A stretch of DNA of 26,233 nucleotides, taken from Branchiostoma floridae (Eukaryota > Chordata > Leptocardii > Amphioxiformes > Branchiostomatidae). A model generated the notes under the pieces. That model ran no database searches, was not told the origin of the DNA, and saw only the letters and a list, made by a program, of their open reading frames with translations. The translations under genes and the position numbers were made by a program. The stretch is taken from the NCBI RefSeq assembly GCF_000003815.2, contig NW_023365785.1:278836-305068 (forward strand). Direction: 5' to 3'. Shown here one piece after another: positions 1 through 9,951 of the stretch; position 1 is the first letter of the stretch, and each line of letters starts with the position of its first letter.

Positions 1-2501
1 CTAGTCGGTCAAACTTGGTATCATGAAAAATGTATCTTGGTACAGAGTTGTAAACTGCAAACCGTTTCAAAATCGGGTGCTTACTTTCTGAGATATTACT
101 TAAGCGCTAACCGCTAGGGTTAGGGTTAGGGTTAGGGTAGTGCTTAAATGCAATATTGCTAAGAGTGTATTCTAGTCGGTCAAACTTGGTATCATTGAAC
201 AGGTATCTTGGTACAGAGTTGTCAACTGCAAACCGTTTCAAAATCGGGTGCTTACTTCCCGAGATATGACTTAAGCGACATCCCCTAAAGCTGGGGTTGG
301 GGTTAGGGTAGTGCTTAAATGCAATATTGCTAACAGTGTATTCTAGTCGGTCAAACTTGGTATCATTGAACAGGTATCTTGGTACAGAGTTGTAAACTGC
401 AAACCGTTTCAAAATCGGGTGCTTACTTCCCGAGATATGACTTAAGTACTAACCGCTAGGGTTAGGGTTGGGGCAAGGGTAGTGCTTAAATGCAATATTG
501 CTAAGTGTGTATTCTAGTGGGAAAAACTTGGTATCATTAAAAAGGTATCTTGGTACAGAGTTGTAAGCTGAAAAACGGTTCAAAATCGGGTGCTTACTTC
601 TCGAGATATGACTTAAGCACTTACAGCTAGGGTTAGGGTTAGGGTTAAGGTTTGGGTTAGGGTAGTGCTTAGATGCAATATTGCTAAGAGTGTATTCTAG
701 TCGGTCAAACTTGGTATCATTGAAAGGGTATCTTGGTACAGAGTTGTAAACTGCAAATCGTTTTAAAACGCGTGCGCTTACTTACTGAGATATGACTTAA
801 GCACTAACCGCTAGGGTTGGGGTTAGGGTAGTAATTAAAGGCAATANNNNNNNNNNNNNNNNNNNNNNNNNNNNNNNNNNNNNNNNNNNNNNNNNNNNNN
901 NNNNNNNNNNNNNNNNNNNNNNNNNNNNNNNNNNNNNNNNNNNNNNNNNNNNNNNNNNNNNNNNNNNNNNNNNNNNNNNNNTAAACGTTTAGGGTTAAGG
1001 TTAGGGTTAGGGTTAGGGTTAGGGTAGTGCTTAGATGCAATATGGCTAAGAGTGCGTTGTAGTCGGTCAAACTCGGTCTCATTCAAAAGGTATCCTGGTA
1101 CAGAGTCGTAAACTGCAATCTGTTTCAAAATCGGGTGCTTCCTTCCCGAGATATGACTTAAGCACTTACGGTTAGGGTTAGGGTTAAGGTTAGGGTTAGG
1201 GTAGTGCTTAGATGCAATATTGCTAAGAGTGTATTCTAGTCGGTCAAACTTGGTATCATTGAAAAGGTATCTTGGTACAGAGTTGTAAACTGCAAACCGT
1301 TTCAAAATCGGGTGCTTACTTTCCGAGATATGACTTAAGCACTAACCGCTAGGGTTAGGGTTAGGGTTAGGGTAGTGCTTAAATGCAATATTGCTAACAA
1401 TTCATTCTAGTGGGAAAAACTTGGTATCATTCGAAAGGTATCTTGGTACAGAGTTGTACACTGCAAACCGTTTCAAAATCAGGTGCTTACTTCCCGAGAA
1501 ATACTTTAAGCACTAACCGCTAACGTAAGTTTAGGGTTAAGGTTAGGGTAAGGGTAGTGCTTAGATGCAATATTGCTAAGAGTGCATTCTAGTCGGTCAA
1601 ACTTGGTATCATTCGAAAGGTATCTTGGTACAGAGTAGTAAACTGCAAATCGTTTCAAAATCGGGTACTTTCTTCCCGAGATATGACTTAAGCACTTACC
1701 GCTAGGGTTAGGGTTAGGGTTAAGGTAAGGGTTAGGGTAGTGCTTAGATGCAATATTGCTAAGAGTGTATTCTAGTCGGTCAAACTTGGTATCATTGAAA
1801 ATGTATCTTGGTACAGAGTTGTAAACTGCAAACCGTTTCAAAATCGGGTGCTTACTTTCTGAGATATTACTTAAGCACTAACCGCTAGGGTTAGGGTTAG
1901 GGTTAGGGTAGTGCTTAAATGCAATATTGCTAAGAGTGTATTCTAGTCGGTCAAACTTGGTATCATTGAACAGGTATCTTGGTACAGAGTTGTCAACTGC
2001 AAACCGTTTCAAAATCGGGTGCTTACTTCCCGAGATATGACTTAAGCGACATCCCCTAAAGCTGGGGTTGGGGTTAGGGTAGTGCTTAAATGCAATATTG
2101 CTAACAGTGTATTCTAGTCGGTCAAACTTGGTATCATTGAACAGGTATCTTGGTACAGAGTTGTAAACTGCAAACCGTTTCAAAATCGGGTGCTTACTTC
2201 CCGAGATATGACTTAAGTACTAACCGCTAGGGTTAGGGTTGGGGCAAGGGTAGTGCTTAAATGCAATATTGCTAAGTGTGTATTCTAGTGGGAAAAACTT
2301 GGTATCATTAAAAAGGTATCTTGGTACAGAGTTGTAAGCTGAAAAACGGTTCAAAATCGGGTGCTTACTTCTCGAGATATGACTTAAGCACTTACAGCTA
2401 GGGTTAGGGTTAGGGTTAAGGTTTGGGTTAGGGTAGTGCTTAGATGCAATATTGCTAAGAGTGTATTCTAGTCGGTCAAACTTGGTATCATGAAAGGGAA
2501 T
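1..2501 (+). repeat. Near-identical direct duplication of about 0.73 kb inside the satellite (1-725 and about 1772-2496)
   Basis: Bases 1 to about 725 recur at an offset of 1771. The match includes private monomer variants such as GCGACATCCCCTAAAGCTGG, the TGGGGCAAGGG tract and the variant AGCTGAAAAACGG. Only isolated differences were seen, for example GCGCTAACC against GCACTAACC near 107. This is much closer than neighbouring monomers are to each other. The second copy ends at a gap (2502), and its last bases (TCATGAAAGGGAAT) look error-prone. It is therefore either a recent multi-monomer duplication or an unmerged contig overlap. Confidence 0.85.
847..981. other. Assembly gap, 135 N
   Basis: The gap lies within a satellite monomer. 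The left flank ends in GCAATA and the right flank starts in TAAACG just before a GGGTTA tract, so roughly the unique part of one monomer is missing. Confidence 0.95.
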
Positions 2502-2678
2502 NNNNNNNNNNNNNNNNNNNNNNNNNNNNNNNNNNNNNNNNNNNNNNNNNNNNNNNNNNNNNNNNNNNNNNNNNNNNNNNNNNNNNNNNNNNNNNNNNNN
2601 NNNNNNNNNNNNNNNNNNNNNNNNNNNNNNNNNNNNNNNNNNNNNNNNNNNNNNNNNNNNNNNNNNNNNNNNNNNNNN
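2502..2678. other. Assembly gap, 177 N
   Basis: The gap lies within the satellite. It follows the second copy of the 0.73-kb duplication and precedes a monomer starting TAAATGCAATATTGC. Confidence 0.95.
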
Positions 2679-3373
2679 TAAATGCAATATTGCTGAGAAT
2701 TTATTCTACTGGGAAAAACTTGGTATCATTGAAAATGTATCTTGGTACAGAGTTGTAAACTGCAAAACGTTTCAAAATCGGGTGCTTACTTCCCGAAATA
2801 TGACTTAAGCACTAACCGCTAGGGTTAGGGTTAGGGTTAAGGTTAGGGTTAGGGTTAGGGTAGTGCTTAGATGCAATATTGCTAAGAGTGTATTCTAGTC
2901 GGTCAAACTTGGTATCATTGAAAAGGTATCTTGGTACAGAGTTGTAAACTGCAAACCGTTTCAAAATCAGGTGCTTACTTCCTGAGATATGACTTAAGCA
3001 CTAACCGCTAATGTAAGTGTAGGGTTAAGGTTAGGGTAAGGGTAGTGCTTAGATGCAATATTGCTAAGAGTGCATTCTAGTCGGTCAAACTTGGTATCAT
3101 TCGAAAGGTATCTTGGTACAGAGTTGTAAACTGCAAACCGTTTCCAAATCGGGTGCTTACTTCCCGAGATATGACTTAAGCACTTACCGCTAGGCTTAGG
3201 GTTAGGGTTAAGGTTAGGGTTAGGGTAGTGCTTAGATGCAATATTGCTAAAAGTGTATTCTAGTCTGTCAAACTTGGTATCATTGAAAGGGTATCTTGGT
3301 ACAGAGTTGTTAACTGCAAATCGTTTTAAAGCCGTGCGCTTACTTACTGAGATATGACTTAAGCACTAACCGC

Positions 3374-3811
3374 NNNNNNNNNNNNNNNNNNNNNNNNNNN
3401 NNNNNNNNNNNNNNNNNNNNNNNNNNNNNNNNNNNNNNNNNNNNNNNNNNNNNNNNNNNNNNNNNNNNNNNNNNNNNNNNNNNNNNNNNNNNNNNNNNNN
3501 NNNNNNNNNNNNNNNNNNNNNNNNNNNNNNNNNNNNNNNNNNNNNNNNNNNNNNNNNNNNNNNNNNNNNNNNNNNNNNNNNNNNNNNNNNNNNNNNNNNN
3601 NNNNNNNNNNNNNNNNNNNNNNNNNNNNNNNNNNNNNNNNNNNNNNNNNNNNNNNNNNNNNNNNNNNNNNNNNNNNNNNNNNNNNNNNNNNNNNNNNNNN
3701 NNNNNNNNNNNNNNNNNNNNNNNNNNNNNNNNNNNNNNNNNNNNNNNNNNNNNNNNNNNNNNNNNNNNNNNNNNNNNNNNNNNNNNNNNNNNNNNNNNNN
3801 NNNNNNNNNNN
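3374..3811. other. Assembly gap, 438 N
   Basis: The gap lies within the satellite and is large enough for about two and a half monomers. Satellite in the same orientation continues on both sides. Confidence 0.95.
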
Positions 3812-5639
3812 AAGGTATATTGGTACAGAGTTGTAAACTGCAAACCGTTTCAAAATCGGGTGCTTATTTCCCGAGATATGACTTAAGCACTTACCGGTAG
3901 GGTTAGGGTTAGGGTTAAGGTTAGGGTTAGGGTAGTGCTTAGATGCAATATTGCTAAGAGTTTATTCTAGTCGGTCAATCTTGGTATCATTGAAAATGTA
4001 TCTTGGTACAAAGTTGGAAACTGCAAACCGAATCAAAATCGGGTGCTTACTTCCTGAGATATTACTTAAGCACTAACCGCTAGGGTTAGGGTTAGGGTAG
4101 TGCTTAAATGCAATATTGCTAAGAGTGTATTCTAGTCGGTCAAACTTGGTATCATTGAAAAGGTATCTTGGTACAGAGTTGTAAACTGCAAATCGTTTTA
4201 AAACCGTGCGCTTACTTACTGAGATATGACTTAAGCACTAACCGCTAGGCTTAGGGCTAGGGTTAAGGTTAGGGTTAGGGTAGTGCTTAGATGCAATATT
4301 GCTAAGAGTGTATTCTAGTCGGTCAAACTTGGTATCATTCGAACGGTATCTTGGTACAGAGTTGTAAACTGCAAACCGTTTCAAAATCGGGTGCTTACTT
4401 CCCGAGATATGACTTAAGCACTAACCGCTAGGGTTAGGGTTAGGGTTAGGGTAAAGGTAGTGCTTAAATGCAATATTGCTAACAATTTATTCTAGTGGGA
4501 AAAACTTGGTATCATTCGAAAGGTATCTTGGTACAGAGTTGTAAACTGCAAACCGTTTCAAAATCGGGTGCTTATTTCCCGAGATATGACTTAAGCACTT
4601 ACCGCTAGGGTTATTGTTAGGGTTAAGGTTAGGGTTAGGGTAGTGCTTAGATGCAATATTGCTTAGAGTTTATTCTAGTCGGTCAAACTTGGTATCATTG
4701 AAAAGGTATCTTGGTACAGAGTTATAAACTGCAAACCGAATCAAAATTGGGTGCTTACTTCCTGAGATATTACTTAAGCAGTAACCGCTAGGGTTAGGGT
4801 TAGGGTTAGGGTAGTGCTTAAATGCAATATTGCTAAGAGTGCATTCTAATCGGTCAAACATGGTATCATTCGAAAGGTATCTTGGTACAGAGTTGTAAAC
4901 TGCAAACCGTTTCAAAATCGGGTGCTTACTTCCCGAGATATGACTTAAGCACTTACCGCTAGGCTTAGGGTTAGGGTTAAGGTTAGGGTTAGGGTAGTGC
5001 TTAGATGCAATATTGCTAAGAGTGTATTCTAGTCGGTCAAACTTGGTATCATTGAAAAGGTATGTTTGTACAGAGTTGTAAACTGCAAACCGTTTCAAAA
5101 TCGGGTGCTTACTTCCCGAGATATGACTTAAGCACTATCCGCTAGGGTTAGGGTTTGGGTTAAGGTAGTGCTTAAATACAATATTGCTTAGACTGTATTC
5201 TAGTCGGTCAAACTTGATATCATTGAAAAGGTATCTTGGTACAGAGTTGTAAACTGCAAAACGTTTCAAAATCGGGTGCTTACTTCCCGAGATATGACTT
5301 AAGCACTTACCGCTAGGCATAGGGTTAGGGTTAGGGTAGAGGTTAGGGTTAGGGTAGTGCTTAGATGCAATATTGCTAAGAGTGTATTCTAGTCGGTCAA
5401 ACTTGGTATCATTGAAAAGGTATCTTGGTACAGAGTTGTAAACTGCAAACTGTTTGAAAATCGGGTGCTTAATTCCCGAGATATGACTTAAGCACTTACA
5501 GCTAGGGTTAGGGTTAGGGTTAGGGTTAAGGTTAGTGCTTAAATGCAATATTGCTAAGAGTGTATTCTAGTTGGTTAAACTTGGTATCAATGAAAAGGTA
5601 TCTTGGTACAGAGTTGTAAACTGCAAACCGTTTCAAAAT

Positions 5640-6190
5640 CAGGTGCTTACTTCCCGAGACATGACTTAAGAACTAACCGCTAATGTAAGTTTAGGGTTAA
5701 GGTTAGGATAAGGGTAGTGCTTAGATTCAATATTGCTAAAAGTGCATTCTAGTCGGTTAAACTTTGTATCATTGAAAGGGTATCTTGGTACAGAGTTGTT
5801 AATTGCAAATCGGTTTAAAACCGTGCGCTTACTTACTGAGATATGACTTAAGCACTAACCGCTAATGTAAGTTTAGGGTTAAGGTTAGGGTAAGGGTAGT
5901 GCTTAGATTCAATATTGCTAAAAGTGCATTCTAGTCGGTTAAACTTGGTATCATTCGAAAGGTGTCTTGGTGCAGAGTTGTAAACTGCAAACCGTTTCAA
6001 AATCAGGTGCTTACTTCCCGAGACATGACTTAAGAACTAACCGCTAATGTAAGTTTAGGGTTAAGGTTAGGGTAAGGGTAGTGCTTAGATTCAATATTGC
6101 TAAAAGTGCATTCTAGTCGGTTAAACTTGGTATCATTCGAAAGGTGTCTTGGTGCAGAGTTGTAAACTGCAAACCGTTTCAAAATTGGGT
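5640..6190 (+). repeat. Three locally homogenised satellite monomers
   Basis: Three successive monomers (TAGTGCTT landmarks at 5715, 5897 and 6079, spacing 182) share private changes: TAGATTCAATATTGCTAAAA, GTCGGTTAAAC, and the tract CTAATGTAAGTTTAGGG in place of CTAGGGTTAGGG. Two of them also share GGTGTCTTGGTGCAGAG, and GAGACATGACTTAAGAAC occurs twice in the block. Sharing of rare changes by neighbours indicates recent unequal exchange or conversion of one variant. Confidence 0.8.
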
Positions 6191-6253
6191 GCTTACTTCC
6201 CGAGATATGACTTAAGCACTAAACGGCTAGGGGTAAGGTTTGGGGCAAGGGTA

Positions 6254-6353
6254 NNNNNNNNNNNNNNNNNNNNNNNNNNNNNNNNNNNNNNNNNNNNNNN
6301 NNNNNNNNNNNNNNNNNNNNNNNNNNNNNNNNNNNNNNNNNNNNNNNNNNNNN
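6254..6353. other. Assembly gap of 100 N, probably a fixed-size placeholder
   Basis: The left flank ends GGGCAAGGGTA and the right flank starts ATGCAATATTGC. In other monomers these two are separated by only about 8 bases (GTGCTTAA). The true missing length is therefore about 8 bp plus a whole number of monomers, not 100 bp. Confidence 0.7.
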
Positions 6354-6838
6354 ATGCAATATTGCTAAGAATTTATTCTAGTGGGAAAAACTTGGTATCA
6401 TTGAAAAGGTATCTTGGTACAGAGTTGTAAACTGCAAACCGTTTCAAAATCAGGTGCTTACTTCCCGAGATATGACTTAAGCACTAACCGCTAATATAAG
6501 TTTAGGGTTAAGGTTAGGGTAAGGGTAGTGCTTAGATGCAATATTGCTAAGAGTGCATTCTAGTCGGTCAAACTTGGTATCATTCGAAAGGTATCTTGGT
6601 ACAGAGTTGTAAACTGCAAACCGTTTCAAAATCGGGTGCTTACTTCCCGAGATATGACTTAAGCACTAACCGCTAGGGTTAGGGTTAGGGTTAGGGTAAG
6701 GGTAGTGCTTAAATGCAATATTGCTAACAATTCATTCTAGTGGGAAAAACTTGGTATCATTCGAAAGGTATCTTGGTACAGAGTTGTAAACTGCAAACCG
6801 TTTCAAAATCGGGTGCGTACTTCCCGAGATATGACTTA

Positions 6839-6869
6839 CGAGGGGCGTGCAATTAGTAATGGTCCTGAC
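6839..6869 (+). repeat. Mariner left terminal inverted repeat
   Basis: 31 bp starting CGAGGGGCGTGCAATTAG. It pairs with 7386-7416 with two mismatches and abuts the TA duplication at 6837-6838. Confidence 0.93.
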
Positions 6870-6911
6870 GCATTTCCCATAGCAGGAGATTAATGAAACT
6901 TGGCACAGTTA

Positions 6912-7233
6912 TTAGTCTTTCTCTTCATAGGAATCACCCAGAGTTATGCATTTCTCCCATCGTTTGATGCAGCTCTGGACACCGATTTTGTAGGACACCC
7001 CAGGTTGGTCCTCCAACTGATGCCTCATCAATGGCACAAGAGGGACGACCAGGTCTGGGAGCTGTTTCCACAGACTTCCAGCCACGTTTGAATTCAGGAT
7101 GCCAGCGTTTTACAAGGTCATATGATGGGGCATCATCACCATAAGTTTCATTTATTTCATCAAAAGTCTTCTTTGGTGTGCGTCCTTTCAAATACAAAAA
7201 CCGGATCACTGCGCGACACTCAACTGGTTCCAT
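6912..7233 (-). pseudogene. Mariner transposase remnant: N-terminal HTH joined to the C-terminal tail with a frameshift
   Basis: The minus-strand frame 7233-6934 encodes 99 residues. Residues 1 to about 70 read as a mariner N-terminal helix-turn-helix region: ECRAVIRFLYLKGRTPK, then APSYDLVKRW, EFKRGWKSVE and the linker-like RPGRPS. Shortly after this the frame loses similarity. In another minus-strand frame, ending at a TAA at 6912-6914, the sequence reads IKRWEKCITLGDSYEEKD, which resembles the end of mariner transposases (RW.KCI...GDY.EK). The whole catalytic DD34D region is absent. A single internal deletion that also shifted frame explains this. A full transposase is about 345 residues. 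The ATG at 7233 is chosen because it immediately precedes the HTH and lies about 180 bp inside the right TIR. The product is non-functional as a transposase; a DNA-binding-only peptide is conceivable but unsupported. Confidence 0.9.
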
Positions 7234-7385
7234 TTCACACCTGGTCCATTTCGCACCTGACTAAGTTCAAACACCAGTAAATCAGAAACCACAATTAGTT
7301 TAGAGCTGTCTTTTGCAACATAACCCATAGACATATGAATTATTACACATACAAAATTTCATTTAGATCAGACAACTGGAAGTGG

Positions 7386-7416
7386 GTCAGGACCATTACT
7401 TATTGCACGACCCTCG
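7386..7416 (-). repeat. Mariner right terminal inverted repeat
   Basis: 31 bp that is the reverse complement of 6839-6869 apart from two bases. It is followed by the TA copy at 7417-7418. The transposase is read away from this end. Confidence 0.93.
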
Positions 7417-8173
7417 TAAGCACTAACCGCTAGGGTTAGGGTTACTGTTAGGGTTAGGGTAGTGCTTAAATGCAATATTGCTAACAATTTATTCTAGTGG
7501 GAAAAACTTGGTATCATTCGAAAGGTATCTTGGTACAGAGTTGTAAACTGCAAACCGTTTCAAAATCGGGTGCTTATTTCCCGAGATATGACTTAAGCAC
7601 TTACCGCTAGGGTTAGGGTTAGGGTTAAGGTTAGGGTTAGGGTAGTGCTTAGATGCAATATTGCTTAGAGTTTATTCTAGTCGGTCAAACTTGGTATCAT
7701 TGAAAATGTATCTTGGTACAGAGTTATAAACTGCAAACCGAATCAAAATCGGGTGCTTACTTCCTGAGATATTACTTAAGCAGTAACCGCTAGGGTTAGG
7801 GTTAGGGTTAGGGTAGTGCTTAAATGCAATATTACTAAGAGTGTATTCTAGTCGGTCAAACTTGGTATCATTGAAAAGGTATCTTGGTACAGAGTTGTAA
7901 ACTGCAAACCGTTTCAAAATCGGGTGCTTACTTCCCGAGATATGACTTAAGCACTTACAGCTAGGGTTAGGGTTAGGGTTAGGGTTAGGGTTAAGGTTAG
8001 GGTTAGGGTAGTGCTTAAATGCAATATTGCTAAGAATTTATTCTAGTGTGAAAAACTTGGTATAATTGAACAGGTATCTTGGTACAGAGTTGTAAACTGC
8101 AAACCGTTTCAAAATCGGGTGCTTACTTCCCTATATATGACTTATATGTCCCCTAAAGTTTGGGTTGGGGTTA
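7417..8173 (+). repeat. Telomere-unit-containing satellite, subfamily A (between mariner and the 9.3-kb element)
   Basis: The same array and orientation continue after the mariner, with about four monomers. The last one ends in the variant CCCTAAAGTTTGGGTTGGGG followed by TTA, where the 9.3-kb element begins. The same CCCCTAAAG...GGGTTGGGGTTAGGG variant occurs uninterrupted at about 284-309 and 2055-2080, which shows what the empty site looked like. Confidence 0.94.
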
Positions 8174-8320
8174 TAGTCCATGGGCCAGAGGGGTTTTTGG
8201 CACCACCGAGAGGGACAAGTGCTATCATGGATTTTTTGTATTAGTAGGAACCAAAGTTTATTTTAAGCCATGATAACCAGTTGCCATGCACAGCTTTACA
8301 ACTGTAATCACGTGACCAAG

Positions 8321-8328
8321 TGACGTCA
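8321..8328. promoter_or_regulatory. TGACGTCA palindrome (CRE-type) near the left end of the 9.3-kb element
   Basis: This is a perfect CRE octamer. A matching copy lies at 17328-17335, at nearly the same distance from the other terminus. It could be a CREB/ATF-type site or simply part of a diverged terminal inverted repeat. Confidence 0.45.
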
Positions 8329-8878
8329 TCCAAATTGACCTGGCCGTTGGTCATTTATTGAAAAGGACGAGATAGATATGTAAAATATCAATAATTTCCA
8401 ATGAAAATTGGTTTACATGTGAAAAACACCACAAGAATTACAAAGTATTAAGTTTTTTGTCAGTATTTTGCATCTTCAGGACGTTATGAGTCTTTAAAGG
8501 CTGATTTTTGGGGTAATTTTTGCATAAAAATTACATTGTTTACTTTCCAAAACCAGGCATTTATTCAGCCTGCCTATGGGGCCTTGTTTGATACGTTTTC
8601 TTGATTTGCCACATCTTAATCTGCATTTTGGGCTTTAAAGCAACAAAATCCGTGAATTTCAGCAGGAGTTACGAGTATTTCAATAATTATACCCAACGGA
8701 CTTTTTATCAAATTTCTACGAATATCGCAATGCATCATGGGTAATTGAAGAGACTGCCTATAAACTAATCCATGTGGCCGAGTCAAAATGTTGATTTTTC
8801 TCAACATTTGGGGTGGTAGTAGGGCATTGGTCCATACATACAAAAATGGCTAAGTTTTGGGTAAAGTGCTGTTCACTG

Positions 8879-8892
8879 GTTGCCATGGCAAC
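8879..8892. promoter_or_regulatory. Perfect 14-bp palindrome GTTGCCATGGCAAC (RFX X-box consensus)
   Basis: The sequence is self-complementary and matches the symmetrical X-box bound by RFX factors. The same 14 bases occur at 17147-17160 in this element and at 21851-21864 and 24966-24979 in the foldback. Confidence 0.6.
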
Positions 8893-9399
8893 GGCCATTT
8901 TTCGAATGGCGATTTTCATCTGTTTATGGCCATTCAGTCGTTTGTATTATCAGTCATCATTTGTTGTTAATGGTATCTGACGTCATTCCGACTTTTTTCT
9001 CTATATTTTTACGATAGTTTGCATTCAAAGCTAACTCCATCCTAAATACCAAGCTTGCCGAAACAGGACATTTTGTTGATGCTACAGGTCAGACATCGAA
9101 GTTAGGGCTGTCCATTGGCAAGCATGTTATAATACACTGAATGAAGGCTTCAAAAAAGTACTAACCCATATTTCAATCTTAATAATTCCTCTCCACCAGA
9201 AAGTCACTTGGGTCTAGTTTATAAACATTCAAAGAAAACAGGGGGTTGTTCGCCTCATTCTCCGAGAAAAGCTCACCCTATGAAAGAAACCTCACCTTTG
9301 ACCCCTGTTCCCTCCTGATACAACCGGTAGCACCCTATAACTCAAACCTGTCCTGACACCAGCTAGACTGCTAAACTGAACAAATTTTGACCCAAACAG

Positions 9400-9696
9400 N
9401 NNNNNNNNNNNNNNNNNNNNNNNNNNNNNNNNNNNNNNNNNNNNNNNNNNNNNNNNNNNNNNNNNNNNNNNNNNNNNNNNNNNNNNNNNNNNNNNNNNNN
9501 NNNNNNNNNNNNNNNNNNNNNNNNNNNNNNNNNNNNNNNNNNNNNNNNNNNNNNNNNNNNNNNNNNNNNNNNNNNNNNNNNNNNNNNNNNNNNNNNNNNN
9601 NNNNNNNNNNNNNNNNNNNNNNNNNNNNNNNNNNNNNNNNNNNNNNNNNNNNNNNNNNNNNNNNNNNNNNNNNNNNNNNNNNNNNNNNNNNNNNNN
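9400..9696. other. Assembly gap, 297 N
   Basis: The gap lies inside the 9.3-kb element, between unrecognised sequences. Confidence 0.95.
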
Positions 9697-9738
9697 TTCA
9701 CAATTTTTCGAATTTGTAAGTGCATTTAACAGTTTGTC

Positions 9739-9951
9739 TTACAAAAATGTCAGCTTATCGCTTGAAATGGATGTGCTCTTCTTATGCGCCTTGAAATGTA
9801 TAACTCTACCCTGGAGAATTTGATCTGAAGCTTCTGCAAACCAACAGTTCCCGCACTCGCAGTGCATCGGAAGAACCACATATCGATTGAGTCTTTTTAC
9901 TTCGTATGGATTCAGAGTACAATATATACGGTCAACTTCTGAACTATTCAC
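9739..9951 (-). CDS. Unrecognised short ORF with a Cys/His cluster
   Basis: This is a 70-residue frame with ATG at 9951. I do not recognise the family. Residues about 30-55 contain HCECGNCWF followed by RVIHFKAHKK, so two cysteines (C-x2-C) are followed by two histidines (H-x3-H) about 15 residues later. This is loosely like a C2H2 zinc finger but with non-standard spacing. There is no start context, splice signal or neighbour to support expression. It could be an eroded exon of an element-encoded protein or chance. Confidence 0.2.
   Translation of the reverse strand: MNSSEVDRIYCTLNPYEVKRLNRYVVLPMHCECGNCWFAEASDQILQGRVIHFKAHKKSTSISSDKLTFL

Larger units (their letters stand above)
1..6838 (+). 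repeat. Telomere-unit-containing satellite array, subfamily A (left block)
   Basis: This is a head-to-tail tandem array. Using the landmark TAGTGCTTA, monomers begin at 138, 309, 480, 663, 1025, 1202, 1373, 1555, 1738 and 1909, giving spacings of 171, 171, 183, 177, 171, 182, 183 and 171 (the step across the first gap is left out). Each monomer has a unique part of about 140 bp (landmarks GCAATATTGCTAAGAG, GTCGGTCAAACTTGGTATC, GGTACAGAGTTGTAAACTGC, GAGATATGACTTAAG) and a variable run of GGGTTA units with degenerate forms (TTAAGG, TTGGGG, TTTGGG). The length differences are mostly multiples of 6, so they come from the number of telomere units. A sub-variant reads AATTTATTCTAGTGGGAAAA where others read GTGTATTCTAGTCGGTCAAA. 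The G-rich strand is always the plus strand. Four gaps lie inside. Several open frames on the minus strand are translations of the satellite, not genes. Confidence 0.95.
6839..7416 (-). mobile_element. Internally deleted mariner element (578 bp) with TA target duplication
   Basis: The satellite is cut cleanly. It reads GATATGACTTA up to 6838 and resumes TAAGCACTAACCGC at 7417. The TA at 6837-6838 is repeated at 7417-7418, and removing the element plus one TA gives the normal monomer sequence GACTTAAGCAC. The ends are inverted repeats of 31 bp with two mismatches (6839-6869 beginning CGAGGGGCGTGC, and 7386-7416 ending GCACGACCCTCG), with weaker matching for about 10 bp more. A TA duplication, a TIR of about 30 bp and the partial transposase inside are typical of mariner elements. 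Intact mariners are usually about 1.3 kb, so more than half is missing. It cannot supply its own transposase. Confidence 0.95.
8174..9399. other. Left part of the 9.3-kb element, no recognised gene
   Basis: This stretch is AT-rich and non-coding as far as can be seen; the few short open frames lack recognisable domains. It carries TGACGTCA at 8321-8328, a second TGACGTCA near 8978 and the palindrome GTTGCCATGGCAAC at 8879-8892. It ends at a 297-N gap. Confidence 0.6.

Noticed and set aside
107-5548. Minus-strand open frames of 100-160 codons in the left satellite block, with similar ones at 7672, 17363, 19628 and 21521
   Set aside because: All are in-phase translations of the tandem satellite, including NPNPNP from telomere units. 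They have no start context, differ only as the DNA repeat does, and several run through N gaps.
1-8173. CRISPR-like array
   Set aside because: The repeats are 171-183 bp monomers with no short repeat/unique spacer alternation and no cas genes, and the context is eukaryotic.
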